A stretch of DNA of 64,000 nt from contig CM066031.1 in the NCBI GenBank assembly GCA_033557465.1, positions 1,232,165,312 through 1,232,229,311 on the forward strand, given 5' to 3'. Position 1 is the first letter of the stretch. Each line of letters starts with the position of its first letter. The translations under genes were made by a program, and so were the position numbers. The notes beneath the pieces are model-generated. The model did not search any database. It saw nothing but the letters and a program-made list of their open reading frames with translations, and had not been told where the DNA came from. Shown here piece by piece: positions 1-10,973 of this stretch. Origin of the DNA: Ichthyophis bannanicus (taxonomy: Eukaryota; Chordata; Amphibia; Gymnophiona; Ichthyophiidae).

Positions 1-341
1 GAAAGAAAGATAAGTACCCTGTTTTCTCCAGAGGGAAGGAAGTGGGTCCTTTTATAAAGAGCCAAGCTTACAGGGGGTCAGAAAACCCTTATTGGAGTGG
101 GTATTGGAAAGAAGCCCCAAGCACAGCTCCTCATGTCCATGTCTGCTCAGAACAGTCTCCTCCCATAGAAGCTGAGGTCTCTCAGGGGCCAGGTGGTGAA
201 ATCAGCGATGCTGAAGCATGGTGCCCGTTTACAGGACCAGGTCCTGATTTAATGCAGTGGGAAAGTTCAAACCCAGAGATTGGTCCAGAACCCATGGATT
301 GTGCTCTTTGTTTTTCTGATGAGATAGACTCTTTATGTTAA
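1..341 (+). CDS. Possible 3'-terminal coding exon, unidentified
   Basis: A reading frame is open from the left edge of the window to a TAA ending at 341; the first ATG is at 42, but the frame continues upstream of it. The predicted tail is acidic, rich in Pro, Ser and Glu, and ends in a short Cys-containing motif (CALCFSDEIDSLC). I do not recognise a family. An AATAAA signal follows at 458-463, so the arrangement looks like a stop codon, short 3'UTR and polyadenylation signal. If real, this is the last exon of a plus-strand gene that converges on NRSN1. In mammals DCDC2 lies next to NRSN1 in that orientation, but I cannot match this peptide to it. A retrocopy or chance open frame remains possible. 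Confidence 0.35.
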   Translation, partial: KKDKYPVFSRGKEVGPFIKSQAYRGSENPYWSGYWKEAPSTAPHVHVCSEQSPPIEAEVSQGPGGEISDAEAWCPFTGPGPDLMQWESSNPEIGPEPMDCALCFSDEIDSLC

Positions 342-457
342 AAAGCAAGAAGAAGCCTTGTTATAGTTTGAAAAGCTTTTATTTTTCCTGTGAAGCAACA
401 GTTTATTTTTGTTATCGCTATCTACAGTATCTGGAAGGCAATCCTCAAGGGAAGGGG

Positions 458-463
458 AATAAA
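458..463 (+). promoter_or_regulatory. Candidate polyadenylation signal
   Basis: AATAAA lies 117 bases after the stop codon at 341. It is consistent with the 3' end of a plus-strand transcript, but single AATAAA hexamers are common by chance. Confidence 0.3.
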
Positions 464-549
464 GCCCAGCTTTAATTATACTTGGACACACGACTACAGA
501 TTATTCTTTTAAGAAATACAGCTATACCACCTGTTTAGGCAGCTGCCTA

Positions 550-1065
550 AGGAGGGTATAATCTCACAATAGACTACTGTAATAGTCTACATCATGGTCT
601 TCCTAAAGTATCCCTTCACCCACTCATCATGGCACAGCATTCGGCTGCATGAATTATTCACAACTCTCGCCGTAACGACCACATAACACTGATTCTATGT
701 AACTTACATTGGCTGCCGATCCAAAGTCGGATCAAATATAAAATTATGATGATTACGTTTAAGATCGTCAGGAAAACAGCTCCCACTACTCTCTCCCACC
801 TTATCAAAGTTGTATTTAATGACCGGAAAAGAAGAAATCAAATGATCAACTTCCTCACTATTCCTCCAGAATTCTGTAATACCAAACAATGCACTAGCAA
901 TAGAGCATTTGAATACATATCCCCAACACTCTGCAACTCACTGCCAACTAGCCTTCGGAACATTACAGACCCGTCCACGTTTCGATCTCACCTTAAAACC
1001 TATCTCTTCACTGAACATTTCAGTCACAATGTAACCTCAACTGCTATTGATCCTACCCAATAACT
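550..1065 (+). mobile_element. L2/Jockey-like LINE, 3' end of reverse transcriptase ORF
   Basis: Translation from about 690 to 1060 gives the C-terminal signature of L2/Jockey-type LINE polymerases: a LHWLPIQSRIKYKI block followed by CNSLPTSLR and FRSHLKTYLF. Upstream, a degenerate DYCN-like block starts near 560. The copy is 5' truncated and has stops before 700. It is a relic with no functional product expected. Confidence 0.7.
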
Positions 1066-1221
1066 ACTTCTCTCACTAATCTAACCTTCAATCCTCCCCC
1101 CTTCTCCCTAAACCTACATCTAGATATAATGATGCTCTGTCATTAAAATTGTAAATAAGTTATTTTAGTGGAATTATGTATTCTTGTAATTCCGTTTCAG
1201 CACCAGTTATACTGTTAACCT

Positions 1222-2440
1222 GTTTTATCTTTATCTTTATCTTTATTTAAAACTTGATAGACTGCCAGAACCAAAAAAGGCATGCGACGGTTTACATTAA
1301 AATTGGAAACTGCTGAAAAGAAAAAGGAAACAGAAAGGAACGTCAATTTTTGATAGGAAAGAGACAGCAGCAAGGGAGGAGGCCAGAATAAGGCAGTGAG
1401 AGAAGAAAGAAATACCATTAAGTATCGGCAGGGGGAGGGGGAGGAAGATCGAAAGCTGTGCAAAAGAGATGGGTCTTTAGCTTAGCCTTGAAAGAGGGGT
1501 AAGAGAGTTCCAGGCGAAGAGCTGACGGTAGGGAGTTCCAAAGGCGGGGACCAATGAAGAAGAAGGCAGAGGAGCGTGTAGTTTCAAGATGTGCCTGGGA
1601 AGGGGACAGTAGGAATAGCCGGTTGGCATGGACTGACCTAAGGGCTTTTGAGGGACAATGAAAATGGACTAAATCAGAGAGATAAAGTGGAACACCGGTA
1701 TGTAGAGATCTGTGCACAAATGGAAGGATCTTGTATTGGATTCGAAAAGGAATGGGCAGCCAGTGTAAGCGAATAAGAAGAGGGGTGAGTGAGCAAAGCG
1801 GGAGGAGTGTGTCAGAAGATGGGCAGCAGTGTGGTGAACCAGTTGAAGCCTACGGAGTTGGGTGAGAGGAAGCCCAGCTAAAGATGCATTACAGTAATCT
1901 AAACGAGAGACGACAAGAGAAAGAAGCAGTGTGGTCAGAGATGAGGGGGAGAGAAAAGAATGAACAGCACGGAGTTGTCGCAGTGTGTAGAAGGAACGTT
2001 GAACAACAGAAGAAATGTGGTCCTTGAAGGTTGATGCCGAGTCCAAGGTGACACTGAGATAGTGCAGTGAGGAAACAAGAGGAATGGGGTCAGCAGACAG
2101 GGATGGGGTGAGGGTGGGGATAGGGGCACCAGCAGTGGACCATATAGCTGAAGTCTTCGACAAATTGACATGAAGGAAGTTTTCTGAGAACCAGGAAGAG
2201 ACAGAAGAGAGACAGACGTTGAGGGGACCAATATCAGGTGAAAGCGAGCTAGTGTGAAAGAGAAGAATAATATCATTGGCGTAATAATACGCCGAGATAC
2301 CATGCTGCTGGATAAACAGAGCGAGGGGGGCCAGGAAAATGTTACACAGAAGGGGAGCTAGCACGGAACCCTGAGGGACACCACAGTGCAGAGGAATCTG
2401 TTGTTCACTATGATTACCCGAAATAGCGGTATAAAAGCCA
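1222..2440 (-). mobile_element. L2-like LINE, 5'-truncated, minus strand
   Basis: Reading minus from about 2440, the translation has the reverse transcriptase block GVPQGSVLAPLL, a palm motif decayed from YADD to YAND, a thumb-like region (SRLDYCNASLAGLP) and, in another frame, the C-terminal FIGPRLWNSLPSALR and FKAKLKTHLF blocks. Frame changes near 1700 show decay. The 3' end is a hexanucleotide (GATAAA)n tail at 1225-1248, in the manner of L2/CR1-group elements, which end in short repeats instead of poly(A). Endonuclease and N-terminal RT are missing. Confidence 0.75.
1225..1248 (-). repeat. (GATAAA)n tail of the LINE
   Basis: Four units of TTTATC on the plus strand mark the 3' terminus of the minus-strand LINE. 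Confidence 0.7.
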
Positions 2441-3240
2441 CACAAATAAATAAATTCCAATGGCAAAGAAATTGGTCTGAAGCATACAATACAATCCAGT
2501 TTAGGTTTTGATGTAGTCCAACTATCAAACTATTCAGTGGTGGGAACAATATGCTATAAATAAGACAAAGTGTTCACTGGAGATTTCTTTCAAGGAATCA
2601 TAAAAAGTTCAAGAATAGCAGCATGTTAACTCTTCATTGCGCCTTACATGCATGAATGTCTGTAGAAATTACAGCCTTCTCAGAAGCTCTTCCTCTAGGA
2701 GAGGCAAATTTTCAGCGTGCCTCACTAAAAGAGGAATGTGGAAAGGATCTGATCAGGCCAGCATATGAGGCTTTTGACATCTTAGTGAGAATCTCCTTGA
2801 TAGTGATAATAGAAATTTGGCATAACTCACATCATCAGGTTATGCAAAGATATGCATGATAGGTTGGCCAGTGTTCAATGCACTGGAGTGACCTGTTCAG
2901 AAGCACAGTAGAGGAAATACTGTAGTTGCTGTATTAGAAGGTCATTGCTTCACCCTCCAGACTTACTTTCAATTCAGCAGAACAATCTATCCATTTCTGA
3001 AAGCAGTTCTATCCCTATAGAAGATCAATCCTTGCCAATTGTTTTATGGAAAAGTGTGAAAATATATCACATTATTTAGCAGTTAACTTTATAGCATTAA
3101 GTGGTTGGCTTAAATTTAGCAGTAAATTTATCATTGAAAAGGTTTCCTTAGATATGTTTAAGGACTTTTCATATAAAATGCTTTTTATTAACATTTATCA
3201 ATTTTGTAAGGTATCAACTGTGCTTTACAGTGTATCTTAT
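2441..3240. other. Unassigned spacer
   Basis: AT-rich sequence with short open frames only. I see no repeat signature, splice-flanked exon or RNA gene here. Confidence 0.5.
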
Positions 3241-3850
3241 CACAATGGGGAGGCTATGGGTCCGATCCTAAGACAGCGGTTGCACGTCCCAGTGGGACGT
3301 GCGGCCCTGCAAGCCATCCAGACCCGATTCCCCCTCCGGCTCTCCCCGTATGTCCTGAGAAGCAGGATTAGGAGAGCTGGCGGGAGGGGGCGGGATCTAG
3401 GCAGAGCGTGGATGGGCTAGACCAGAAGAACTTTCAAGGCCGATTCAGCTCATGGCCCTGTACATCCTGCTGGGTCAAAGGGGATGTGCTGCTTATTCTA
3501 CCTTGAAAGTGGAATAAGTAGCACTGACCCAGCGATCAGGCCCTGGGATCCTCCCTGGGGCTGGAGTAGGGTGTGGGGGGTCCCTGCCATCCGATCCAGG
3601 CCCCAGCAGGCCAGCTGTGGGTCAGACAGTGGGTAAGAGGGGGGACCCAAGCCACGGGATTTGGGAGCGCCTGCTGAGAAAGTTGTCCCCGCAGGTGACA
3701 GGGGCATGCTGGGCTGTCCACGGGCCTAATTCTGTGCACCGCGGGAATGTTTTGTTCCCGTGGTCCAGAGTCGGGTCCTAACTGGCCCGTCTTCCTTGGG
3801 GACATCTGGATGTCCCGGATGTCCCCCTCCCTCAATCGGGCTCCACATCT
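3240..3850. repeat. GC-rich unclassified segment with hairpin
   Basis: Base composition switches from AT-rich to GC-rich at about 3240 and back at about 3850, suggesting an inserted repeat. Positions 3468-3534 form an imperfect hairpin: GCTGGGTC plus GCTTATTC on one arm, GAATAAG plus GACCCAGC on the other. No transposase or LINE motifs and no clear target duplication were seen. Confidence 0.35.
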
Positions 3851-4810
3851 CCAAATGGATTAGGTTTGCTCATAACAACATCAAAATCACTGATCTATAT
3901 CCATCATACCAAGTGAAAAAGATCTCAGATGATGTCCTTTATAAATATCTTGCCTTAGGATATCTCCCAAGTGGTATTACACTGGTTATAGGGAGTAACC
4001 TTCACAGGTCAAGGAAAAAACCCCAAAGGCAATTTTTTTTTTATATTTGTCTTTTCTATAACTTTTTAAGAGTGTCCATTCATATAAAACATTCTAATGT
4101 ACTTATGTCACAATATGTAATGTGATGGGTGTGTCATATTGCATATTGCAAGATAAGTGAATTAGAATGTGTGATACCCCTTGGGGGATATCTTATAGGA
4201 GGGAGGCCCGATTGTGGCATTTGGAAAGACCTGGTAGTGATTGGGTCACAGAACTGCTGACAGCTCTGTGTACCTGATCATTACCATCCCTCCTCATGAA
4301 TTTACAGTGGGGACCAGTAGTACCTGTCTTGGCAGGCACTGTGGGACTTTTCCTGTGGTATCTGTCAAGGCACGTAATGCAGGGACTCTATGGGAAATCC
4401 AAACCTCCATAGTATTTGCAGGACCACCCCTGGGAATGCCCCCTGCAGGTACCGTGGAAGTTTGCTTCTTATCACATAGTTCTGGCTGCTAACGCACTGT
4501 GTTAGAAGCCAGAACTAACACGATTTAGTAGACATACCCCTTAGTTATATAAATAGTGGCTGAATATTGCTGCGATATTTATCTTTAAATGGAGTGCCCT
4601 TGCTCTGTCTTGGCAGAATCCATATGAGTAGTTCTGAGGCATTTGGAATGATTTTTCCTGGCAGAAGTCATATAGTGCTGCTGAAAATCCACACATAAAA
4701 GACTTACATGTATAACAGCTGCCATTAAATTGACCCAAATAAGGCTGCTTTATGACTGAAAAATCTTGGGAGAAGGGAGTTGAGCTGACTGATGTTTGTT
4801 TCTTCATTTT
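3851..4810. other. Unassigned spacer
   Basis: Mostly AT-rich sequence without a recognisable gene or repeat family. Confidence 0.45.
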
Positions 4811-4814
4811 CATA

Positions 4815-6345
4815 GTGAGTCAATGAAGGAATTTAGGAAAGTTCTGGCAACTCCACTGTCTGACCTTTTCAATGCTTCTTTAGAGTTGGGAGTGTTGCCG
4901 GAAGACTGGAGAAGAGTGAATATGGTCCCTCTCTGCAAAACTGGAGGTAAGCAAGAGGATGGGAACACAGACTAGTCTGACCTCGTGGTGAGAATATTAA
5001 TGGACATGTTGCTGGAATCCAGTGGATTGCAGGATCCGAGGAGGTATGAACTTACTACAGGGAGGGCTTGTCAGATATGTCTGATCGATTTCTTTGATTT
5101 AGTGACAAAGAGTAGGATCAAGGTAGAGCACTAGATGTAGTGTACTTAGATTTCAGAAAGACTTTTGACACAGCTCTGCATAAGGGATTCATAAATAAAC
5201 TGAGCACCATGTGGGCCATAAATTGAGTGGGCTAGGAACTGGTTGAGTGGAAGGTGAGAAAGGGTAGTGCTAACTGGAGTTCATTTTGAGGATAAGGGCG
5301 TTACCAGTCGTTTGCCACAAGGATTGGTCTTTAGTCTTTCGTTTTAACATTTTTTAGTGATATTATGGTAAACTTAGCCTTTTTTGTAGACAATAAAAAA
5401 AATCTGCAAAGAGTAAGCACTCTGGAAGATGTTGGAGAATGAGGGGGGATCTAGTGAAGCTTGAGGAATGGTTTAAAATTTGTCAGCTAAGATTTAATGC
5501 TAAGAAATTCAAGCTCATGCATTTGGGCTGCAAAAACGCAAGAGAGCAGGCACAATATACAGGAGGAGGTGAAGTACTTCAATGCATGAAATAAGAGCAG
5601 GACATGCGGATGATCATATCCAATGAAGTTAAGGTGGCCAAACAGGTAAATAAGGCTATGGCAAAAACTAAAGAGATGCCTGGAATAGGGAGAGCAATGG
5701 CCAGCAGTAAAAAAAAACCTTTAAGTTTCTGGTGAGACCTCATTTGGAGTATTGTGTACAATTCTGGAGACTTAATTTCAAAAAGATATAAACAGGATGG
5801 AGTTGGACCAGGGAGTGACTTTTAAGATAGTCAGTGGTCTTGGGGACAAATATAATGACATAAACATGTGTACCCTGGAAGAAAGGCAAGATGGGAGAGA
5901 TATGACAGGGATGTTTAAATATCTCCAAGATACAAATGCATCAGAGGCAGGGCTCTTTCAAGAGAAAGGACACTCTGTAACAAGGGGTCGTAGGATGAAT
6001 GAGAAAGGGTGTAGACTCAGAAGTAATCTAAGGAAATATTTCTTTACAGACTCCCAGCAGAGGTGGTGGAGACAATACCAGTATCTTGATTCATAGGATG
6101 AGTACAGAGGACCTTGGACACCGGGCCACTGTTAGACATGCAGGGATCCAGGCAGAAACTGGTGAGGGCGCCCTGAAGCACACCCGCAGGCAGCTCGAGG
6201 CCCAAGGCAATTGCCCAATTTACCACCCTCTAATACCAGCCCTGCTTTGAGGGAGAGGAAGGTATTATAGAGCCTAGCAGCTGGAGTGGGTGAGCAGACT
6301 ACATAGGCTATATGGTCTTTTTCTGCTCTCATGTTCCATGTTCTG
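4815..6345 (+). mobile_element. CR1 LINE relic, plus strand
   Basis: This is a strongly decayed copy of the same CR1 subfamily as 25870-28040. The blocks match in order: VLATPLSDLFNASL near 4840, a broken DFRKTFDTALH near 5150, a weak palm region near 5390, LRFNAKKFKLMHLGC near 5490 and YTLEERQDGRDM near 5870. It ends in a 3' tail resembling GGTCTTTTTCTGCTCTCATGTT at 6313-6335. Numerous stops and indels make it a dead copy. The open frame 5797-6096 is only its C-terminal remnant. Confidence 0.8.
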
Positions 6346-6454
6346 TGTTTGACAAGGCATTCCAAGGATGGGGCATTTAGCCACATTTAGCCACATACTG
6401 TAGCACTGATATTCAGCACTATTTGGTTAAGTTTATCCATTTAAGTTGAACTAT

Positions 6455-6690
6455 ATAAATAGGAGTAGCCTAATGGTTAGACCACTAGCTTAGTAACAGA
6501 GACCAGGGTTTAATTCCCACTAGCACTCCTTGTGGCCTTGGGCAAGTCACTTAACCCTCCATTGCCTCAGAAGAAAGGCCTGGCAATCTACTTCCAGTCA
6601 CACTGCCAAGAAAACCCAGGAGCTGCTGGGTCACCAGGAGTCAGCACTGACTTGAAGGCTCACATTGAATTTATATACATAGCTGTCCTT
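6455..6690 (+). mobile_element. tRNA-headed SINE with RTE-like tail
   Basis: The head carries a Pol III A-box-like TAGCCTAATGG and a B-box-like GGTTTAATTCC about 40 bases apart. A MIR/CORE-like segment follows (CTTGGGCAAGTCACTTAACC), then a tail ending in GGAGTCAGCACTGACTTGAAGG. The tail resembles the 3' end of the RTE-like LINE at 63715-64000. A minus-strand relative lies at 58600-58835. Confidence 0.7.
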
Positions 6691-6699
6691 TACTTAAAA

Positions 6700-7427
6700 A
6701 GATAACGTATTCATTAAGTTTGAGATTGCACATTTAGTGGTCTATCTTAAACAGATAGGTTTGCTGAAAATCCATTTAAAGTCACCATGTTATCTTGAAG
6801 TGGCGACTGGGCTGCTTAATATTGACGTTACCTCCCACACATGTGTGGGTCTTTAAAATCAGCTCCTTTGCTTGGCTATGTACCCAGGCCCACACTCGTT
6901 TTCTCTGTACTATTGCCCAGGGCTAGTTCTCATTTGGCGGCCACTGACGAGGATATACACGGTCATGTTGGTGAATGGAGAAGGGTTGTCAGTACTGCAT
7001 GGTTCTTCCCTAGACAATCCAGTTAAACTCTACTTTGCTCATGGTAGCAGTCAGATTGTCAGTCAGCAGCACTTCCACATCCCAGGAGCTGAAGGGTTAA
7101 GCGTGACCTTTCCATCTCCAGGTGGAGTGTCCAAGCATCTCCCTGCCCTCTAAAAGAGGTCAATAGAATAGAATAAAAGAAAGTAATTTGTTAAACATTA
7201 TCTCTGCTTTTATCTCTTTCTTGTTCATGATTCTAGCAAGTGTGCTTGCATGTGTTTATGTCCTGGTTAGTGGTGGTGGTGTGTGAGTTTGACTGTGCAT
7301 TTTGCAAAATAAAATAATACAAGAACAATGAGAGAATATATATGATGAGACATTGCAGGTGAGGAGAGGTGTGGATAAGTTGAGGTGAATATAGGTGACA
7401 GAGATGCACATTCATTATCTTAAAATT
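6700..7427. other. Unassigned spacer
   Basis: No gene seen. Short open frames at 6841-7153 have no recognisable domain. Confidence 0.4.
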
Positions 7428-7852
7428 TAGGGGGGTAATATTAAAAAAAATGTGTCCAGTTATCAGGCCCCGCTAACCGGCTAAACCCTGGTGATCCTGA
7501 TATTCTTACCGAATATCCCCACAGGCTGCAGGAAAGATGCCTGATTAAAAATGGGGTGATCTATGGGCAGAGTGGGGGCTCCTGACAGCTATCTGCTTAA
7601 CGGTGATTTTCAGTCACTAACTGGACAGCTAGACCACATAAAGTTAGGACAGGACAATGACTCTTTCAGCTTTATCCAGTTCTTGTAATCTGATCAGGGG
7701 CTGAATATCGCGACTACCCAGATAGCAACATCACTGCCTGACGAAATCAAATATTCAGTGCCAGATGCAGGATAAGCTTTGGTGCTGAATATCGAGCGGC
7801 AGCCAGGTGCTTCAAATGTGTTCACCACCACTGCTGAATATAGGCCCCTTGG
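7428..7852. mobile_element. Degenerate MITE of the ATATTCAG family
   Basis: The interval is rich in GAATAT/ATATTC and CCGGATA-like words and ends in CTGAATATAGGCCCC, with a degraded counterpart at the left. The same vocabulary recurs at 6400-6440, 40862-40964 plus 53592-53640, and 58038-58345, indicating one old palindromic family. Confidence 0.4.
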
Positions 7853-7902
7853 TGTACATGAAAAAAAAGAGGTAATTTTATAAAGTTGCACCTAGTTAGC
7901 GC

Positions 7903-8104
7903 TAGGGTTGCCAACTGGCTCCAGATGCGCCCGACAGTGTCAATCCAGTCCTGGGTTTACCCCATTGCATGCAGGGATATGTAGTTCTGATTTCTCCATT
8001 GCACTCCATAAGAAATGAAAAACTACAAGTCGCTGCATGTAATGAGGTAAACACAGGACTGGATCAAGTCTGTCGGGCGCATCTGGAGCCAGTTGGCAAC
8101 CCTA
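7903..8104. mobile_element. hAT MITE, 202 bp
   Basis: Near-perfect inverted repeats of about 100 bp each begin TAGGGTTGCCAACTGG. The element is flanked by a perfect 8-bp target duplication GTTAGCGC at 7895-7902 and 8105-8112, the hAT hallmark. It has no coding capacity and would need a transposase supplied in trans. The two arms still match closely, so it is relatively young. Confidence 0.85.
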
Positions 8105-8319
8105 GTTAGCGCACATTTTGATGCACTCATTTTACAAAGTCAAATACGCATGTGCTTTATTTTATACAATATTAGTGTAAGTGGCAGAGAACATTCCTTA
8201 AATTATGGCATGATCACTTATACCAGTTCTAGAGATGGTGTAAATGACCTTGCCTATATGTTGCAAGTATGCACATAAATGACTGTATTTTATAATCAAT
8301 GAACATACTTGCTGGCATT

Positions 8320-8494
8320 CAGGATTGGCCTAGAGTTGGTACAAAGTGTTGGAGCCCTAGGCGAACCTCAAGCTTTATGCCCCCTCTGGCTGTCAAAATC
8401 TATTATTTAGCATTCAATGCCCTGCTTTTGCTGCCCGCCAGAGGTTGCTGCCCTAGGTGATCACCTAGTTTGCCTAGTAGTTGAGCCGGCCCTG
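8320..8494. mobile_element. Short hAT-like MITE
   Basis: The right end is GAGCCGGCCCTG and the left end CAGGATTGGCC, forming degraded inverted termini of the CAGGGCCGG type. The flanking 8-mers are only partly alike (CTGGCATT versus CTTGCACC). An internal palindrome CTAGGTGATCACCTAG is present at 8452-8467. Confidence 0.5.
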
Positions 8495-8984
8495 CTTGCA
8501 CCACCCATGCTCGGCCCAAACTTCACCCATGTGCATGCCTACAGTGAAAGTACGCACCATGCACACAACGCACATACTTTGTATGCTACTTGGTATTTTT
8601 TAAGAGGTCATACTGTATATATGCATATGCAGCCATTTAGGTGCATAAATGATTAAACACCAACATTTATGTGCATTGCTAGTGCCTAAAACCTAGGTGC
8701 TTCCTTCTAAAATGATCCCCTTAAGTCTATTTACATGAATTATAAGGTTTTAACATGTATTAGAAATTAGAAATGAACTAAAAAAGTCTGAAAACTGGCA
8801 AAAAATTTCAGACAGACCAAAAATATTAGCCCTGTGCACATTCCTAGTAGAGGGGTGAATGACCAAAAAAAGCTCAGTTTGTAGATTTTCACAAGGTTTT
8901 CTCAAGTTTTGTGTTTTTCATGTTTTTTCAAGCACTCGTTTTAAATGTGTGCTTTGTATGCATGCTAGAAGTGAGATGTTAGAA

Positions 8985-9690
8985 AGGACATCTAGGAAGA
9001 ATCTGGGATGTCCAGAGCACAATGTCCATAAATCCTGGGGAGTGGCAGCAGTGAAGAGACACACATGGAAGTGCCTTCTGACATCACTCTGTCTCACCCT
9101 GACGGATGAACATCTCAGTAACTGGTTCTGATGATGGGCCTTGCGCAGACAGCAAGGCCGGATACATGCAGAGGTGTAGACAATTTAACAAATGTGGATG
9201 TCTCTGAAATGCATGACCATAGAGCGGGGTACTTGGATGTATCAGAAGGGGGCGACAATATTATGAGACTTGCATGTCTGGGCCTGTGATATGTTTAGAG
9301 TGTATATTTACATGCACGTTTCTTTGGCCAGAGGCTATTAACTGTGGCAACGAAAGCACACTTTGATTTTCCCCCTGGAAATATTGCAGCCATGAAGTGA
9401 GTACTTTTTTGTGCCTTATTCGTGGTCAGTAGCAGGTATAGACATGGATGTCTCAATAAACAGGGCCAGATGTGCTTGTGCTTCTGAAATTGCACATTGA
9501 CGTGCATCTCTGTTGCTCCACCCAGGCCAAACCTCCACCACACCTTTGTGCTACATGGACGTGCAGGTGCCAGGGATGTCTATTTACCCAGTTTGTTAAA
9601 ATGGGTCTAGGGACGTCTCTGTGGTTTGCACATCTGAATGCCCGTTTTCAGACATCCAACTCACAAATAAAGCTTCTAAAATGACCTAGG
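8985..9690. repeat. GGATGTC-rich interspersed repeat
   Basis: This interval shares a right end (ACAAATAA-GCTTCTAAAATGACCT) and repeated GGATGT(C/T)-like words with 60848-61472, so the two are copies of one family. No protein motif was found. A hammerhead-like hairpin lies at 9128-9170. Confidence 0.45.
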
Positions 9691-10950
9691 ACCTTTTGCA
9701 CATGCAAATTGATTGTTTATGCATTAATTCCTAGGTATACATTTGTGCAAGCGATTTGTGTGCATTTAAAAATTTTAGGCCCCCAAATGAACTGAATGAA
9801 TACTCAAAAATGTGCACCCCTATTTCCTAGTACGTCAGAAACAATAAGGAAGAAGGAGGAGATTCTGTTGGGCTAGAGTGAGGAGGCAACTACGGGTAAA
9901 GGGAGCAATGGTGAATGTTGAAGATGCTGTGGAAGAAAATGGGAAAGATGTCACTGAAGAAGAGGGTGAGGGAATTAAGGGGGAAAATGGAGATTAAGAT
10001 GGTGAAAAGATTTCTATAGGTAATGTGGTTGTGTGAAGGGATGCGTTGATGAAAGGAGCATAGGACAGCCAGAGTAGAGAGTGTGGGGGAGAGTGTGGGT
10101 GTTGTATAGGAAGAAGTGCACATGTATTGCAGGAGGAGAGGAGGCTCTGGATGATGGTTTTTAAGGTCTAGGAATGTGGTCCCTGACTAGTCCTAACAGA
10201 TCCCTGGCCAGTTAGGTTTCCAGGATATGCAAATGAATATGCATGGAGAAATTTGCATGCGTCATTTCCATTCTTGCACATACATTCTTAGCAAATCTAC
10301 ACATATAAACGCTGTTAATTACCTATAGCAGTCTGGGAATATCCTGAAAGCTCGACCAGCTAGGGATCTTCCAGAGCCAGGTTGTAGACCACTGGTCCAG
10401 GACGGTTGCTTGCTGTGTGTTTTTATTGCTATTTCCTGTTGAGTTGCTTGAGAAGGGAATAGATGCATTTGGATACTAGGTGCACAGCTTGTGCACAGTC
10501 TTGATATGTTGTGACTTTTTTCAAGAACCGCTATTTTTAACACAGCCTTGTGGAAGAGATCTACAGATGTTAATGGGCTGCTTAGGATAAATTATCTCCA
10601 CCGACACTTGCATGCTGGCAGGGACACCCACTGGTCAAAAGAAAATATTGACTTGTCTTTTTTACATGGCCGGGGAATCTGACTTTTGTAAAATGCACAA
10701 GGAAGACAAACTGATTGAAAATCTGACTTGCTGAAAGCACCTCAGTGCACTGTTTCCAGTCCATACTGCGACTTGCTTTGCAGATGAAAGAACATTTAAG
10801 CAGCATTGTAAAAACTGGACATCAGGTTTTGCTGTCTCTTCTACAGGGCAAAGAAAGCGTGTGGCAGAGACAGCGAGGGACTACTTGTGTCACTGAACGT
10901 GAGACATACATTCAGAAAAGCAGCAATCATGTGAAAATATCCAATACAAT
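9691..10950. other. Unassigned spacer downstream of NRSN1
   Basis: No recognisable gene. Part may belong to the NRSN1 3'UTR if a more distal polyadenylation site is used. Small open frames have no domain signal. Confidence 0.45.
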
Positions 10951-10967
10951 TGTGTACAGCTCAATGT

Positions 10968-10973
10968 TTTATT
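10968..10973 (-). promoter_or_regulatory. NRSN1: Candidate NRSN1 polyadenylation signal
   Basis: TTTATT on the plus strand is AATAAA on the gene strand, about 950 bases after the NRSN1 stop codon. It fits a 3'UTR of roughly 1 kb. No transcript data are available to confirm it. Confidence 0.35.

Larger units (their letters stand above)
7868..8723. mobile_element. MITE with GGTAATTTTATAAA-type termini, hosting two hAT MITEs
   Basis: The left end GAGGTAATTTTATAAAGTTG and the right end, read in reverse as GGGGATCATTTTAGAAGG, form imperfect inverted termini with a shared ACCTAG-containing flank. Similar termini bound 30650-31054 and 59502-59797. The interior is broken by insertions at 7903-8104 and 8320-8494. 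Confidence 0.45.

Noticed and set aside
6458..6530. tRNA-like A and B boxes as a tRNA gene
   Set aside because: The cloverleaf cannot be completed, and the unit continues into a SINE body that recurs at other sites.
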